This document shows positions 25,199-33,843 of a DNA stretch of 64,000 nucleotides, piece by piece. Position 1 is the first letter of the stretch, and every line of letters starts with the position of its first letter. The DNA is taken from contig CAKVHV010000002.1 of NCBI GenBank assembly GCA_934754475.1, positions 372,001 through 436,000 on the forward strand. The letters run 5' to 3'. The position numbers and the translations under genes were made by a program. The notes beneath the pieces are model-generated. The model was given only the letters and a program-made list of their open reading frames with translations. It made no database searches and had not been told where the DNA came from. This DNA comes from an uncultured Clostridia bacterium. Lineage in GTDB: Bacteria; Bacillota; Clostridia; Christensenellales; UBA1242.

Positions 25199-25765
25199 TT
25201 AGTTTTTTGCTTGATAAACAGTTGCACCACCTGCAAGCAATGCACCGATACAGCCCAAATACATGCCAACTCTAGCAATTGTTCTAGTTCCAACTTCGCT
25301 ACCCAAAACTGTAGTAACACTAGTTAGTTTTGAAGCAATGATAAGAGCAAATATGAAAGTAACAATTGCAAGCACAGCTAGTGCAATTCCCAAAATCATA
25401 TTTACAAGTTTAAATCTAAGTCCCAATAAATCAAGAACTGCAAACACCAAAACTCCAGCACTTACAAACACAGTAAGCATGTAAGCCCAGTATCCTACTG
25501 TTGCAACAAATGCAGTATCTTCCGCAGCCTTTAGACCATAAAGGGCAGTTGTACCTGCAGTCATATCGCTAGATAGTTCTCCAGCAAATGCAGCTGAGAA
25601 TACGTCTGTTCCTTTTGCTACCCACAAATCAGCCTTGGTTGCTACTGTAAATGCCTTAAATACTGGCATAAATAGTGTACAAATTGTAAGTACTGCTAAA
25701 GCAATAACAATTATTGAAACAACTAGTCTTGTGGTATTTTGTTTTTTAGATTTTCTTTTTGCCAT
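25199..25765 (-). CDS. Four-helix membrane protein, unknown function
   Basis: 188 residues. A very basic start (MAKRKSKKQN) and four membrane helices (about 14-34, 92-112, 119-142 and 160-182). A long Ala/Thr/Ser-rich extracellular loop lies between helices 1 and 2, a claudin-like topology. SD AGGAG. It is followed by a terminator and shares its basic MAK-type start with the next gene upstream. Family not recognised. Confidence 0.75.
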   Translation of the reverse strand: MAKRKSKKQNTTRLVVSIIVIALAVLTICTLFMPVFKAFTVATKADLWVAKGTDVFSAAFAGELSSDMTAGTTALYGLKAAEDTAFVATVGYWAYMLTVFVSAGVLVFAVLDLLGLRFKLVNMILGIALAVLAIVTFIFALIIASKLTSVTTVLGSEVGTRTIARVGMYLGCIGALLAGGATVYQAKN

Positions 25766-25914
25766 AACATTCTCCTTTTTTTTGTTTGATACTATTATAT
25801 TAAATTAATTTTAATCTCATGTCAAACAAAAAATTTGAAATTAATCAAAATCTTTGAATTTTCAAAAAATTCCTTAAATTGACATTTTTTGCGTTTTTAA
25901 TAGAATAAAAAATT

Positions 25915-25942
25915 AGACAGAATTGCTCATTCTGTCTAAAAA
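25915..25942 (-). terminator. Terminator of the EEP-family gene
   Basis: Stem AGACAGAAT/ATTCTGTCT with a 5-base loop and a T-rich tail on the minus strand, just after the stop at 25949. Confidence 0.8.
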
Positions 25943-25948
25943 TACTAA

Positions 25949-27058
25949 TTAAATAAGTTTAAATGTCATCTTGGCAGGATTGTGGTCGGAGTACATAAAG
26001 TCCGTATCTATATTTGAAATACTAAGTTCCGAAATATTGTCTGAGCAAATAAATCCGTCCAAAACGACCATGTAACTTTCGCCCTTGATATAAGCCGTAT
26101 CTGTCGACCTACAAGTTGGAGCATTTTTGGAACTTACAAATCTAAAGCCTTCTGCCAAGTTCTCGTTATTTAGAACAAACACCCATTCAGGTTGTTTTCT
26201 GTTTGTCTCCCAATTTCCTATTGAGCCTGCTATATCGTGGTTAAAATCTCCACCAACTATAACATAATTTCCAAGGTCTTTTTCTTCCTTTAAAACACCA
26301 TTGAGCATTTCTAATTGTTTGGCTCTAACCTTTCCGCCTTCGTCATAAGCACTTAAGTGGATATTGATTAAAACTAATTCTTTGGAACTATCTTGAATTG
26401 GTAGTCTAGTCACTTGGAAACATCTATCCAAGTCAAAAAATTTGGTTGGAAAACTCTCATCAACTGGCAAACTTCGACGTGTAGCACTAGAGATATTGTA
26501 CTTAGAAAGTGTTGTAATTCCAGCATCGGTCTTGCCATGTGGCGAAGTCAATGGATAAAATAGATATGCACTATGAAAATTAATTGAAATCGAACTTGAA
26601 TAATCTTCAAAGTTCTTTTGAATCTCTTGATATTGATTGACTTTGTGGCTTCTATCCGCCTTAACATCTACTTCTTGAAAAAAAGCAAAGTCCGGGTTTA
26701 CACTCTTGATTGTTTCTATTGCGCCATTTGTATTAAAAATTACTGTATCTTTGGACTTGGCAACACTTCCAGTGCCTTGAAGTTTTTGACCATCCAAAGT
26801 TTCCCCAGCATCCATAAAGAACGAAAAGTCCTGTGAATATGCCCCAAAACCAATATTATAAGTTGTTATTGTATACTCAGTATCTAGTTTAACAACGCTT
26901 TCTTTGTTTCCAGCTATATCTATTTTTTGATTGTCTTCAATTCGATTATATTGAATACAAACATACGCAAAGTATGTCCCAACAACTAATATCAAAAATG
27001 CTAATATTATTGCAATCACTTTGAGTAGAATTTTCCAAAAACTTTTTGCTTTTGCCAT
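25949..27058 (-). CDS. Membrane-anchored endonuclease/exonuclease/phosphatase (EEP) family protein
   Basis: 369 residues. One N-terminal membrane helix (about 10-33), then an extracellular EEP domain: TTYNIGFG (Asn ligand), FFQEVD (Glu ligand), NIHLSA, VGGDFNHD and the terminal SDHNPAKM with the catalytic His. The family includes sphingomyelinases, DNases and phosphoinositide phosphatases; the substrate here is unknown. The membrane anchor and outside location fit lipid or extracellular DNA hydrolysis. SD AGGAG. Separate terminators on both sides. Confidence 0.85.
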   Translation of the reverse strand: MAKAKSFWKILLKVIAIILAFLILVVGTYFAYVCIQYNRIEDNQKIDIAGNKESVVKLDTEYTITTYNIGFGAYSQDFSFFMDAGETLDGQKLQGTGSVAKSKDTVIFNTNGAIETIKSVNPDFAFFQEVDVKADRSHKVNQYQEIQKNFEDYSSSISINFHSAYLFYPLTSPHGKTDAGITTLSKYNISSATRRSLPVDESFPTKFFDLDRCFQVTRLPIQDSSKELVLINIHLSAYDEGGKVRAKQLEMLNGVLKEEKDLGNYVIVGGDFNHDIAGSIGNWETNRKQPEWVFVLNNENLAEGFRFVSSKNAPTCRSTDTAYIKGESYMVVLDGFICSDNISELSISNIDTDFMYSDHNPAKMTFKLI

Positions 27059-27080
27059 TTGTTTCTCCTTAAATTTTAAA

Positions 27081-27119
27081 AATAGGCAAAATAATCAAAG
27101 TCTCAATTATTTTGCCTAT
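27081..27119 (-). terminator. Terminator of the GLUG-type lipoprotein gene
   Basis: Stem AGGCAAAATAAT/ATTATTTTGCCT with a 10-base loop, followed on the minus strand by a T-rich run. It lies between the lipoprotein stop (27127) and the EEP gene start. Confidence 0.75.
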
Positions 27120-27126
27120 AGTTTAT

Positions 27127-29520
27127 TTAACTTCTTTTGTATTGGAAGTACACAACTGAATCACCAAAATTTCCTTGTGAACCCTTTGCCATTTGGTAGC
27201 TTTGACTTACGTTAAACATAAAGTCATAATCATGATTTGCATCATAAATTTTGAAATGAATATATTTGACATCTATATTATTTTTGTCTGCATCCGACAC
27301 TTGTTGTTTGTTGTCGTCTAGCAATTCAAGACTATTATTATCCTTAATTCCAGCAACTTTGCTTGCAAGCAAACATATATTTTGACCAAAGTTGAGAATC
27401 AAATCATATGGAGTCATTGCTGTGCTAGTTGAAGTTTCGCCTTCTTGAGTATTGTCTGGTTCAATCTTAGAGCCTTCATTAATTGAACTTAAGAAAGCAT
27501 ATGAGAATTTAAGTGGAGTATAAAGGCTAGTTGTGTTAGACAAAATTAAATCGTTTAACAAACTATACATTTCGTCTGTCTTTTCGTCAAAAGTACAAGG
27601 ACCGTCGATGTATTTGTCATAATAAGCAAGTTCGCCATTATAGTTCTTTTGTTCAAAGAATTTTTGTTTCCAAGCATTTTCCGAAAGTGTAAATTTAATC
27701 TTAGCCAAATCTATTTCGCTCAAATCTATTTCATTATGATTAAGTCCATATCTAAATCCTAAGTTATCTACAAAAGTTGTAACATTTAGTGAACTTGTTG
27801 CCTTTCTCGAAACAATTGGAGCATTGCTTGAATCTTTGGCATAAGTCAAAGTTAGACTTTCCGGAAGCGTGTTTCCATTGTTTATGATATTTTTCTTTAA
27901 GGAATATGATTCTAGTCTGAATAGTTTGTAGAATTGGTCTGGAAGTCTAGTAGCCTTTCCGGTTACTTCACCGTCATCATTTACAACATCATACTCGTAT
28001 GTATTTCTAAGACCCAAGTTATAATTAAAAGTTGCACCAGATTTTTGATTTATCTCAATATTTCCATTAAGCAAAATTCCAGCAAAAGTTGGTGAATAAA
28101 TCGCATTATAGCCTTCACTTACACTTGTGTCTTCAAACATTGTAAGTAGTCCAAGTCTAATACTTGATGAGTTGTTTGAATTGTCTACCTTTATTTTGGC
28201 ACTATCAACTATATGCTCAAAATGTCCGTATTGAGATTTTCCGCAAAGTTCGGAAATTTCCAAGTTCGAACAATTTTCAAGTGTTATTTGAGACCTATTA
28301 ATTATGTTAGAGAAAATTCCGTTTGAACTTTGACCACACACGCCACCAATAACTAAATTTGGAGTATCTTTGAAATTAATAATTGTATTGCTATCAATAT
28401 AATCTAATATGCCATAGTTTACACCAACCACTCCACCAACATACAAACCTATTTTGCTTAGTGTTTGAGTATCTGATGAAAAGTTAATGCTTCCGTTTGT
28501 TACACAGTTCTTGATTTCACCACTTGAATTGTTTCTTCCAGCAATGCCACCAATTTCGGCTTGTAAGGAAGCATCAAAACTTGTAGTAATACTTCCTGTA
28601 TATGTACTAGTTGAAACCAAGTCACTACTTACTCCAACTATTCCGCCTACAAATTCGCTTTGACCATACGCAATAATATCTACGCTAGATTTTGTATCGC
28701 AAACCAAACTTCCCAAATTAACACTTGGCATTATGCTTCCAACTTTCAAAGTTGTAAGAGTATCTGCTTGGGAATATTCAATTACACCGATTGTTTCAAC
28801 TTTGTTTACACTCGTATTAACAGCCAAAACATCAAACATATTTGAGCCATTAGACAAAGCATCCTTGACATGATTAAGTGTTGCTACACACAAAGATACA
28901 TCTAGTCCATTAATACTTCTAGCATCACTCTCAACTCTATTTATTTTGAGTTTTCCCTTGACTATCATGTTTTCAATATTTTGAACATTTACGAGTGGAC
29001 TAATTGTTGTATATGTATTTTGGTTTTTGACTTCAATCTCTTGAAAACCAACAAATAGTCTCAAATCAAAAACTTTGACACCATTTACAATCAAACCCTT
29101 AACACTTGTCTCAACTTCTTGTTTGTCTTCGCCACTTCCAACATAGTATTTATAATCCGAAAGTTTGAAGTTTTTGATAACTTTGTTATTTCCATAGAGC
29201 GAAGATTTGCCAAGGTCTATACAAACACTTTCGCCACCACAATCAATATTTTTTGTTAAAACATATGTATTGGTTTCGCCAGTTTTTTCATTAATGGATT
29301 TGAGTTCATCAAAACTAGAAATTTCAACTATATTTCCACTAGTAATTATTCTATTTGGCAAATCGGTTTTTTCAAAAATTGTTTCCCAATCCGAAATCAC
29401 TCCATCGCCATCCAAATCTTTGGATACTTCTACCTGGGTTCGACTACAATTACATGCACTAAATAGTATACACGAAACAATAGCCACCATACATATCACA
29501 AAATTTTTCCAAAATTTCAT
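27127..29520 (-). CDS. GLUG-repeat-like surface lipoprotein
   Basis: 797 residues. A signal peptide with lipobox FSAC (Cys at about 23) marks a lipoprotein. An EF-hand/dockerin-like calcium loop, DLDGDGVISDWE, follows at about 36-47. The centre (about 285-400) has repeats with GGIAGRNNSSG, GGVVGVNYG and GGVCGQSSNG, the pattern of GLUG-type beta-helix repeats. The C-terminal 300 residues are unassigned. The protein probably displays a beta-helical adhesin-like rod on the cell surface. Monocistronic with its own terminator. Confidence 0.75.
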   Translation of the reverse strand: MKFWKNFVICMVAIVSCILFSACNCSRTQVEVSKDLDGDGVISDWETIFEKTDLPNRIITSGNIVEISSFDELKSINEKTGETNTYVLTKNIDCGGESVCIDLGKSSLYGNNKVIKNFKLSDYKYYVGSGEDKQEVETSVKGLIVNGVKVFDLRLFVGFQEIEVKNQNTYTTISPLVNVQNIENMIVKGKLKINRVESDARSINGLDVSLCVATLNHVKDALSNGSNMFDVLAVNTSVNKVETIGVIEYSQADTLTTLKVGSIMPSVNLGSLVCDTKSSVDIIAYGQSEFVGGIVGVSSDLVSTSTYTGSITTSFDASLQAEIGGIAGRNNSSGEIKNCVTNGSINFSSDTQTLSKIGLYVGGVVGVNYGILDYIDSNTIINFKDTPNLVIGGVCGQSSNGIFSNIINRSQITLENCSNLEISELCGKSQYGHFEHIVDSAKIKVDNSNNSSSIRLGLLTMFEDTSVSEGYNAIYSPTFAGILLNGNIEINQKSGATFNYNLGLRNTYEYDVVNDDGEVTGKATRLPDQFYKLFRLESYSLKKNIINNGNTLPESLTLTYAKDSSNAPIVSRKATSSLNVTTFVDNLGFRYGLNHNEIDLSEIDLAKIKFTLSENAWKQKFFEQKNYNGELAYYDKYIDGPCTFDEKTDEMYSLLNDLILSNTTSLYTPLKFSYAFLSSINEGSKIEPDNTQEGETSTSTAMTPYDLILNFGQNICLLASKVAGIKDNNSLELLDDNKQQVSDADKNNIDVKYIHFKIYDANHDYDFMFNVSQSYQMAKGSQGNFGDSVVYFQYKRS

Positions 29521-29854
29521 TTTTCACCTACTCAACTGACTTTGTCGAACTTTTAAGACTTTTTAAGACCGCACCAAATTTGGTGTCCTTTTTACTTTAT
29601 TATTCTCAAAAGTATTTCGTTTTATCTACATGATACTAAAAATTCGCCCGATGTATTTTTTAAGATTTAGTCTTTTAACATCAAACTTCGGAACAAATTA
29701 GTATCACATAAATTTTTTAAGTATATTTTATTGTAATAAATACTCAAACCAAAGTCAAACAAATTTATTTATATAATATAAATGTATAGGTTTTAATTTC
29801 AACTAGTTTTTAGACATTTAACTAAATATTGGCAAAATAATTTGAAAAAAATAT
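29521..29854. other. Intergenic region between divergent surface-protein genes
   Basis: No gene is supported. The palindrome ACCAAATTTGGT lies near 29574-29586 and is followed by a T-rich stretch. The remainder is AT-rich and presumably holds the promoter for the minus-strand lipoprotein gene. Confidence 0.5.
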
Positions 29855-29883
29855 TTGACTAAATTATATACAATTGTTAAAAT
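29855..29883 (+). promoter_or_regulatory. Promoter of the RsgI-like gene
   Basis: TTGACT (29855-29860), 17 bases, TAAAAT (29878-29883). The ATG at 29918 follows an AAAGGAG SD. Confidence 0.65.
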
Positions 29884-29917
29884 GAAGTTATAAAATATCA
29901 TCTCAAAGGAGATTAAT

Positions 29918-30907
29918 ATGTCAAAAAAAGCAAAATTAATTACAATAATAACAAGCGCAGTAGTTGCTGTTGCATTAATAGTTACTGCAATATGCCTAAT
30001 TGTTGCAAATGCAAATAGAAAAAAGGAATACGAACTTAGAGAAAAAACCGCAACAAGCATAATGACTTGTGAGACAAATCCTAGTGTTCAATTTGTCCTA
30101 AACGGAAACGACAAAGTTATGAGAGTCGTAGCACTCAATAACGATGGCAAAGCACTAGAATTGAATGGCGAATTTATAGGACTTACAGCCGAAGAAGCAG
30201 CCGAACTTTTTGTTAAAATCACTACCGAAGTTGGAAAGATTAACCTTGACATCGCATCCGATGGAACTACAGTTACAATTTCATTTAGCGGTTCAAAACA
30301 AGATTACTCCGACATGAGCAAAGCTGTTGTAGAAAAAGTTAACAAGTACTTTGACGAAAACGGAATAATTGCTGGGGCAATAAGCCAAATTGAAGAACTA
30401 AAAGAAAGTGTAAAAAGACTTAAACCTACCGCTTCAGATATAGACACCAAAACTTTGGACGAACTATTTACCCAATATAACAACATTGCAGATATGGTTG
30501 CAGGTGTTGTACCAAACGATATGGCAAGTTTTTATGAAAAATACGACGAATTTAATGCTGAATATTTAAAGAAAGAACAAGAAATTAATGCAGCTGTTCA
30601 ACAATGGAAAGATTTAATAGCTCAACTTCCAGCAGGCTCAGAACGAATTGCTGATTTAAACGCAAAAATTGACGTTGCTTTGAAAGACTTAGACACTTAT
30701 TATAAAAATTTTGTTAAGGCAGTGAATGACTGGAAGCCAACAGCCGAAAGCCTAGCTCAAACATTAAACAATCTAAAAACTCAATTTAAACAACAAATCA
30801 ACGATTTCAAAGCTACATTTGATGCACACAAAACTGAGTTTGAAAATAACAAAACTGAATTTGAACAAAGAATCAAAGCATTTAGAGATTCTCTAAATCA
30901 AAACTAA
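29918..30907 (+). CDS. Membrane protein with RsgI-like extracellular domain and coiled coil
   Basis: 329 residues. One membrane helix (about 8-30). The outside part opens with NPSVQFVLNGNDKVMRVVALNNDGKAL (in pieces: NPSVQF, VLNGNDKV, ALNNDG), the hallmark of the middle domain of RsgI-type anti-sigma factors (about 47-125). The rest (about 145-329) is strongly helical coiled coil. The cytoplasmic anti-sigma region of RsgI is missing; only seven residues precede the helix, and no sigma-factor gene is adjacent. So the domain is probably reused for sensing or envelope binding. Terminator follows. Confidence 0.75.
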   Translation: MSKKAKLITIITSAVVAVALIVTAICLIVANANRKKEYELREKTATSIMTCETNPSVQFVLNGNDKVMRVVALNNDGKALELNGEFIGLTAEEAAELFVKITTEVGKINLDIASDGTTVTISFSGSKQDYSDMSKAVVEKVNKYFDENGIIAGAISQIEELKESVKRLKPTASDIDTKTLDELFTQYNNIADMVAGVVPNDMASFYEKYDEFNAEYLKKEQEINAAVQQWKDLIAQLPAGSERIADLNAKIDVALKDLDTYYKNFVKAVNDWKPTAESLAQTLNNLKTQFKQQINDFKATFDAHKTEFENNKTEFEQRIKAFRDSLNQN

Positions 30908-30915
30908 AATTTTAA

Positions 30916-30948
30916 AAACTCCCAACTTCAAAAAGGGAGTTTTTTTGT
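30916..30948 (+). terminator. Terminator of the RsgI-like gene
   Basis: Stem ACTCCC/GGGAGT with an 11-base loop and a run of seven T residues. Confidence 0.88.
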
Positions 30949-31045
30949 TGACTTTCAAAGTTTTAGGCATAGAATTTTTTTCAAATAACTATTTTTGCAG
31001 TGACAAAACTAGAAATATGTGCTAAAATTAATTTGGATTAAGCAT

Positions 31046-31603
31046 ATGAGAAGAAAGTATAATAGAGACGTATATATGAAAGAAGTGACCAAGAGTATTT
31101 GGCACTTGGCTGAAGAAAAAGATATTGCTGGATATATTGGTTTTAAGTATATCCAAGAAATCGAACACCCTATCAAATATTATTGCAACGGAAATGAATA
31201 TATTGGGCTTGACTCGGGATATACTATTTTGGAATATGTTCCAAGTGAAAGAAATTATACTTTGCGTGCTTTTTTTGATAGCCTTAATCGTCCTGTATTA
31301 TATTATTTTGATATTGTCAATCAAATTGGAATTGACGATTACTCAACTTGGTATGACGATATGTTCTTGGATGTAACAATGGAATGTCCGGTTATTACAA
31401 ATGGATATTATCATATTAATTTGGTTGACGAACTTGAATTTAAACAAGCACTCAAAGACGGAGATATAACCGAAGAAATGTTTAATTCAGGTCTCTCCAC
31501 CGCCCTTAATCTTATGAAGCAACTCAAAACCCAAACTAACGATTTGGTAAATCGTAGTGTTTATGATTTAATTAAAATCAAAAAAGAACTAAAACTAATA
31601 TAA
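31046..31603 (+). CDS. DUF402-family protein (nucleoside di/triphosphatase-like)
   Basis: 185 residues from ATG 31046. The frame opens nine codons earlier, but that part overlaps the probable promoter (GTGACA, 17 bases, TAAAAT). Motifs of DUF402: VLYYFDIV, an Asp-rich YDDMFLDVTM and the neighbouring GYYHINLVDE region. Characterised Firmicute members hydrolyse nucleoside di- and triphosphates with divalent metals; others are linked to RNase E/G. SD is weak at any start. It lies directly before two tRNA genes. Confidence 0.7.
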   Translation: MRRKYNRDVYMKEVTKSIWHLAEEKDIAGYIGFKYIQEIEHPIKYYCNGNEYIGLDSGYTILEYVPSERNYTLRAFFDSLNRPVLYYFDIVNQIGIDDYSTWYDDMFLDVTMECPVITNGYYHINLVDELEFKQALKDGDITEEMFNSGLSTALNLMKQLKTQTNDLVNRSVYDLIKIKKELKLI

Positions 31604-31627
31604 TAAGGTGCAATCGCACCCTTATAT

Positions 31628-31703
31628 GCTGATGTGGCTCAGTTGGTAGAGCAATGCATTCGTAATGCGTAGGTCGTGGGTCCGAGTCCCACCATCAGCT
31701 CCA
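31628..31703 (+). tRNA. tRNA-Thr (anticodon CGT)
   Basis: A 76-base cloverleaf. Acceptor GCTGATG/CATCAGC, anticodon stem ATGCA/TGCGT around loop TTCGTAA (anticodon CGT), T-loop TCCGAGT, discriminator T and encoded CCA. Confidence 0.96.
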
Positions 31704-31753
31704 AAATTTTATTATTTGACAAAATACAAGTACTGAATTAAAATAATATTTGT

Positions 31754-31827
31754 GCAGGTGTAGTTCAATGGCAGAATATCGGCTTCCCAAGCCGACTACG
31801 AGGGTTCGATTCCCTTCACCTGCTCCA
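31754..31827 (+). tRNA. tRNA-Gly (anticodon CCC)
   Basis: A 74-base cloverleaf. Acceptor GCAGGTG/CACCTGC, anticodon stem TCGGC/GCCGA with loop TTCCCAA (anticodon CCC), T-loop TTCGATT, discriminator T and encoded CCA. It lies 50 bases after tRNA-Thr. Confidence 0.96.
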
Positions 31828-31840
31828 AATAAACAAAAAA

Positions 31841-31868
31841 GGAAGTCAATAAGACTTCCATTTTTTTA
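31841..31868. terminator. Terminator after tRNA-Gly, possibly bidirectional
   Basis: GGAAGTC/GACTTCC with a 5-base loop, an A-run before and a T-run after. It ends the tRNA transcript and can also end the converging minus-strand genes. Confidence 0.88.
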
Positions 31869-32711
31869 TTTCAATCTATCCAAATCTGAAGCGACGTTCC
31901 ATCTTTCGAATAATCTATTCATCATTATATCTTCTGGCCATTTACATTCCATAGTTTCATGAACGTCTTTAAATTTGTTTTTGTAATAATCAATAATTTC
32001 ATCTACATTATGATGCAAGAAGAATGGCAAAATGTGTTGTTCTTGCATTTTCTTGAGTTCATCATATGACTTGCCGGCATCTTGAATATTTATAATATCT
32101 TGTTCTTCGACTCTCTTTAAGTCTGGATATTGAAATCCGCTAAATGTATAGCCATAAGGATTATATATAGGACACCAATTTGAATTGCCCGTCCAGCCTA
32201 ATTCCTTGAAGTAAACACCACGTACAAATTGTGGAGCAAGTTTAGGCATATCACCCTTTTCGGAAAATCTAGGAACTTTGTGATAATAATCTACTTTGTC
32301 CAAATCTACTGGAGCAGTAATTGTTTTTCTATATTTATCGTTAAATTTAATAAGCCAAGGAAGTGGCAAGCCAATCTTTGGGTCATCTGTATCACCATAA
32401 ACATATTCTTCGGGAATCTTAACTAGATAAACAGGAATTGAGCCATTTGGAGAGTCTTTGCTCAAAAATTTGCTTCTAGCCTGATATTTATTTGCAAAAT
32501 ACTCAAGAACTTTTGCTTCGCCAAATTCATCTATGTTTGATTGCCAAACCATTGTAGAATCGCCATAGTTAATATCTTTGTAAATATCTAGTCCATTATT
32601 AAATGTATCCAAAATTGAACTTAGTCCTTTGACTTTGTGACTATTGCCCTTGGTTATATATGACCAATCTGGATAAACAAAATAAGTGTATCTAAATTTA
32701 GATTTTGCCAT
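31866..32711 (-). CDS. Uncharacterised protein, paralogue of its upstream neighbour
   Basis: 281 residues, soluble, rich in Tyr, Trp, Pro and Asp. Family not recognised. It shares its layout with the next gene (32714-33634): a start like YTYFVYP versus YSYLVYP, a middle VYLVKIPEEYV versus LWVAKIPSVYM, and FVRGVYF plus YPDLKRV versus FIDRVYL plus YPDLRCI. The two start and stop two bases apart, so they form one transcript. No catalytic motif is visible. The tandem pair suggests a hetero- or homo-oligomer. Confidence 0.65.
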   Translation of the reverse strand: MAKSKFRYTYFVYPDWSYITKGNSHKVKGLSSILDTFNNGLDIYKDINYGDSTMVWQSNIDEFGEAKVLEYFANKYQARSKFLSKDSPNGSIPVYLVKIPEEYVYGDTDDPKIGLPLPWLIKFNDKYRKTITAPVDLDKVDYYHKVPRFSEKGDMPKLAPQFVRGVYFKELGWTGNSNWCPIYNPYGYTFSGFQYPDLKRVEEQDIINIQDAGKSYDELKKMQEQHILPFFLHHNVDEIIDYYKNKFKDVHETMECKWPEDIMMNRLFERWNVASDLDRLK

Positions 32712-32713
32712 AC

Positions 32714-33634
32714 TTAGAATTCCCCCTTTTCCAACATAGTTTGTCTACGTCTAGCATCTTCTACTATTGACGAATTTTCCAAAAGTGTCATGATTTTAAA
32801 CCTAGACATTTTGTTTCTATACTCTAATAATTGTGGTTTTAGATATTCTTCGTTGTATTTTTTAAATCCTTGTTTATCTAAATAAGTTATTCTATTATAA
32901 ATCAATGTTTCGTCTAATCTATCCTTATGTAGTTTTGCACAATCGTAATCATATTCTTTGGATTCAAGTTTTTCTATGACATCATCATTTCTTGCATTTA
33001 TTCTCCAAATAGTATAGTGATAAATATCTGCCACAAATTTTTGTTCAGGACTCAAAATAAGCCCCTTATGAATTGGACTCAGTGGCATACAACTTTCATT
33101 TTTGATACATCTTAAATCCGGATAATTGAGATAAACTCTATCTATAAAATTAGAAGCAAGACCTTGAACTACTTTATCTCCGACTTTTGCTACATTATTA
33201 AGTGGCAATAGCGGACAGAATGTCGAATCTTCCGCTTTCTCACCAAAATTTTCATCAAGGGAATCTTCTTTGTAAAGTTCAGCCATATAAACAGAAGGAA
33301 TTTTTGCAACCCAAAGTGCATAAGGCAAAGAACCCAATCTTTTTTGGATGTTCATGACAAGTCTTTCAAGCCCATAAGCATCGGCGGTTGCACTCGATAT
33401 TCTAATTGGTTTAGGCGCATACTCTTCATTTGGCAATAATTTATTAAAAGCAAAGTCTATCATGTCTAGCGCATAAGGCTCTTTAATTTTGTAGACTTCG
33501 GTTTCTCTATCTTGAAGTTTACCAGTATAAGAATTTAGCATCTTGGTTGTTTGCATAACTTTGTCTAGTTGTTCATCTGGTATACGTCTAGGATAAACTA
33601 GATAAGAATACTCTTTTTCTCTATTTTCACTCAT
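32714..33634 (-). CDS. Uncharacterised protein, first gene of paralogous pair
   Basis: 306 residues, soluble. Shared motifs with the downstream gene: SYLVYP near residue 10, AKIPSVYM near 145, FIDRVYLNYPDLRCI near 205. The C-terminal quarter is charged and helical, different from the partner. No known domain is recognised. SD AGGTGG precedes the ATG. Confidence 0.65.
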   Translation of the reverse strand: MSENREKEYSYLVYPRRIPDEQLDKVMQTTKMLNSYTGKLQDRETEVYKIKEPYALDMIDFAFNKLLPNEEYAPKPIRISSATADAYGLERLVMNIQKRLGSLPYALWVAKIPSVYMAELYKEDSLDENFGEKAEDSTFCPLLPLNNVAKVGDKVVQGLASNFIDRVYLNYPDLRCIKNESCMPLSPIHKGLILSPEQKFVADIYHYTIWRINARNDDVIEKLESKEYDYDCAKLHKDRLDETLIYNRITYLDKQGFKKYNEEYLKPQLLEYRNKMSRFKIMTLLENSSIVEDARRRQTMLEKGEF

Positions 33635-33843
33635 ATTTCCACCTTATATGTAAAATTCTGTTTCCCCACAAAACATTTTATTTATTATATTTTAACACTT
33701 GTACTGAGTATAGTCAATACCCAATTTTTGATAAGTTTGTCCGATTACCTTCGCTTATCTTTTGGAAAAATCTTCAAAATGTGTTAAACTAATCTAATTG
33801 ATAAGCCATAAACAATTAAAAATAATGGATAAAAGGCAAAATA

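Noticed and set aside
25199..25765. Holin or transporter
   Set aside because: Four helices with a large extracellular loop, but no family motif; left as unknown.
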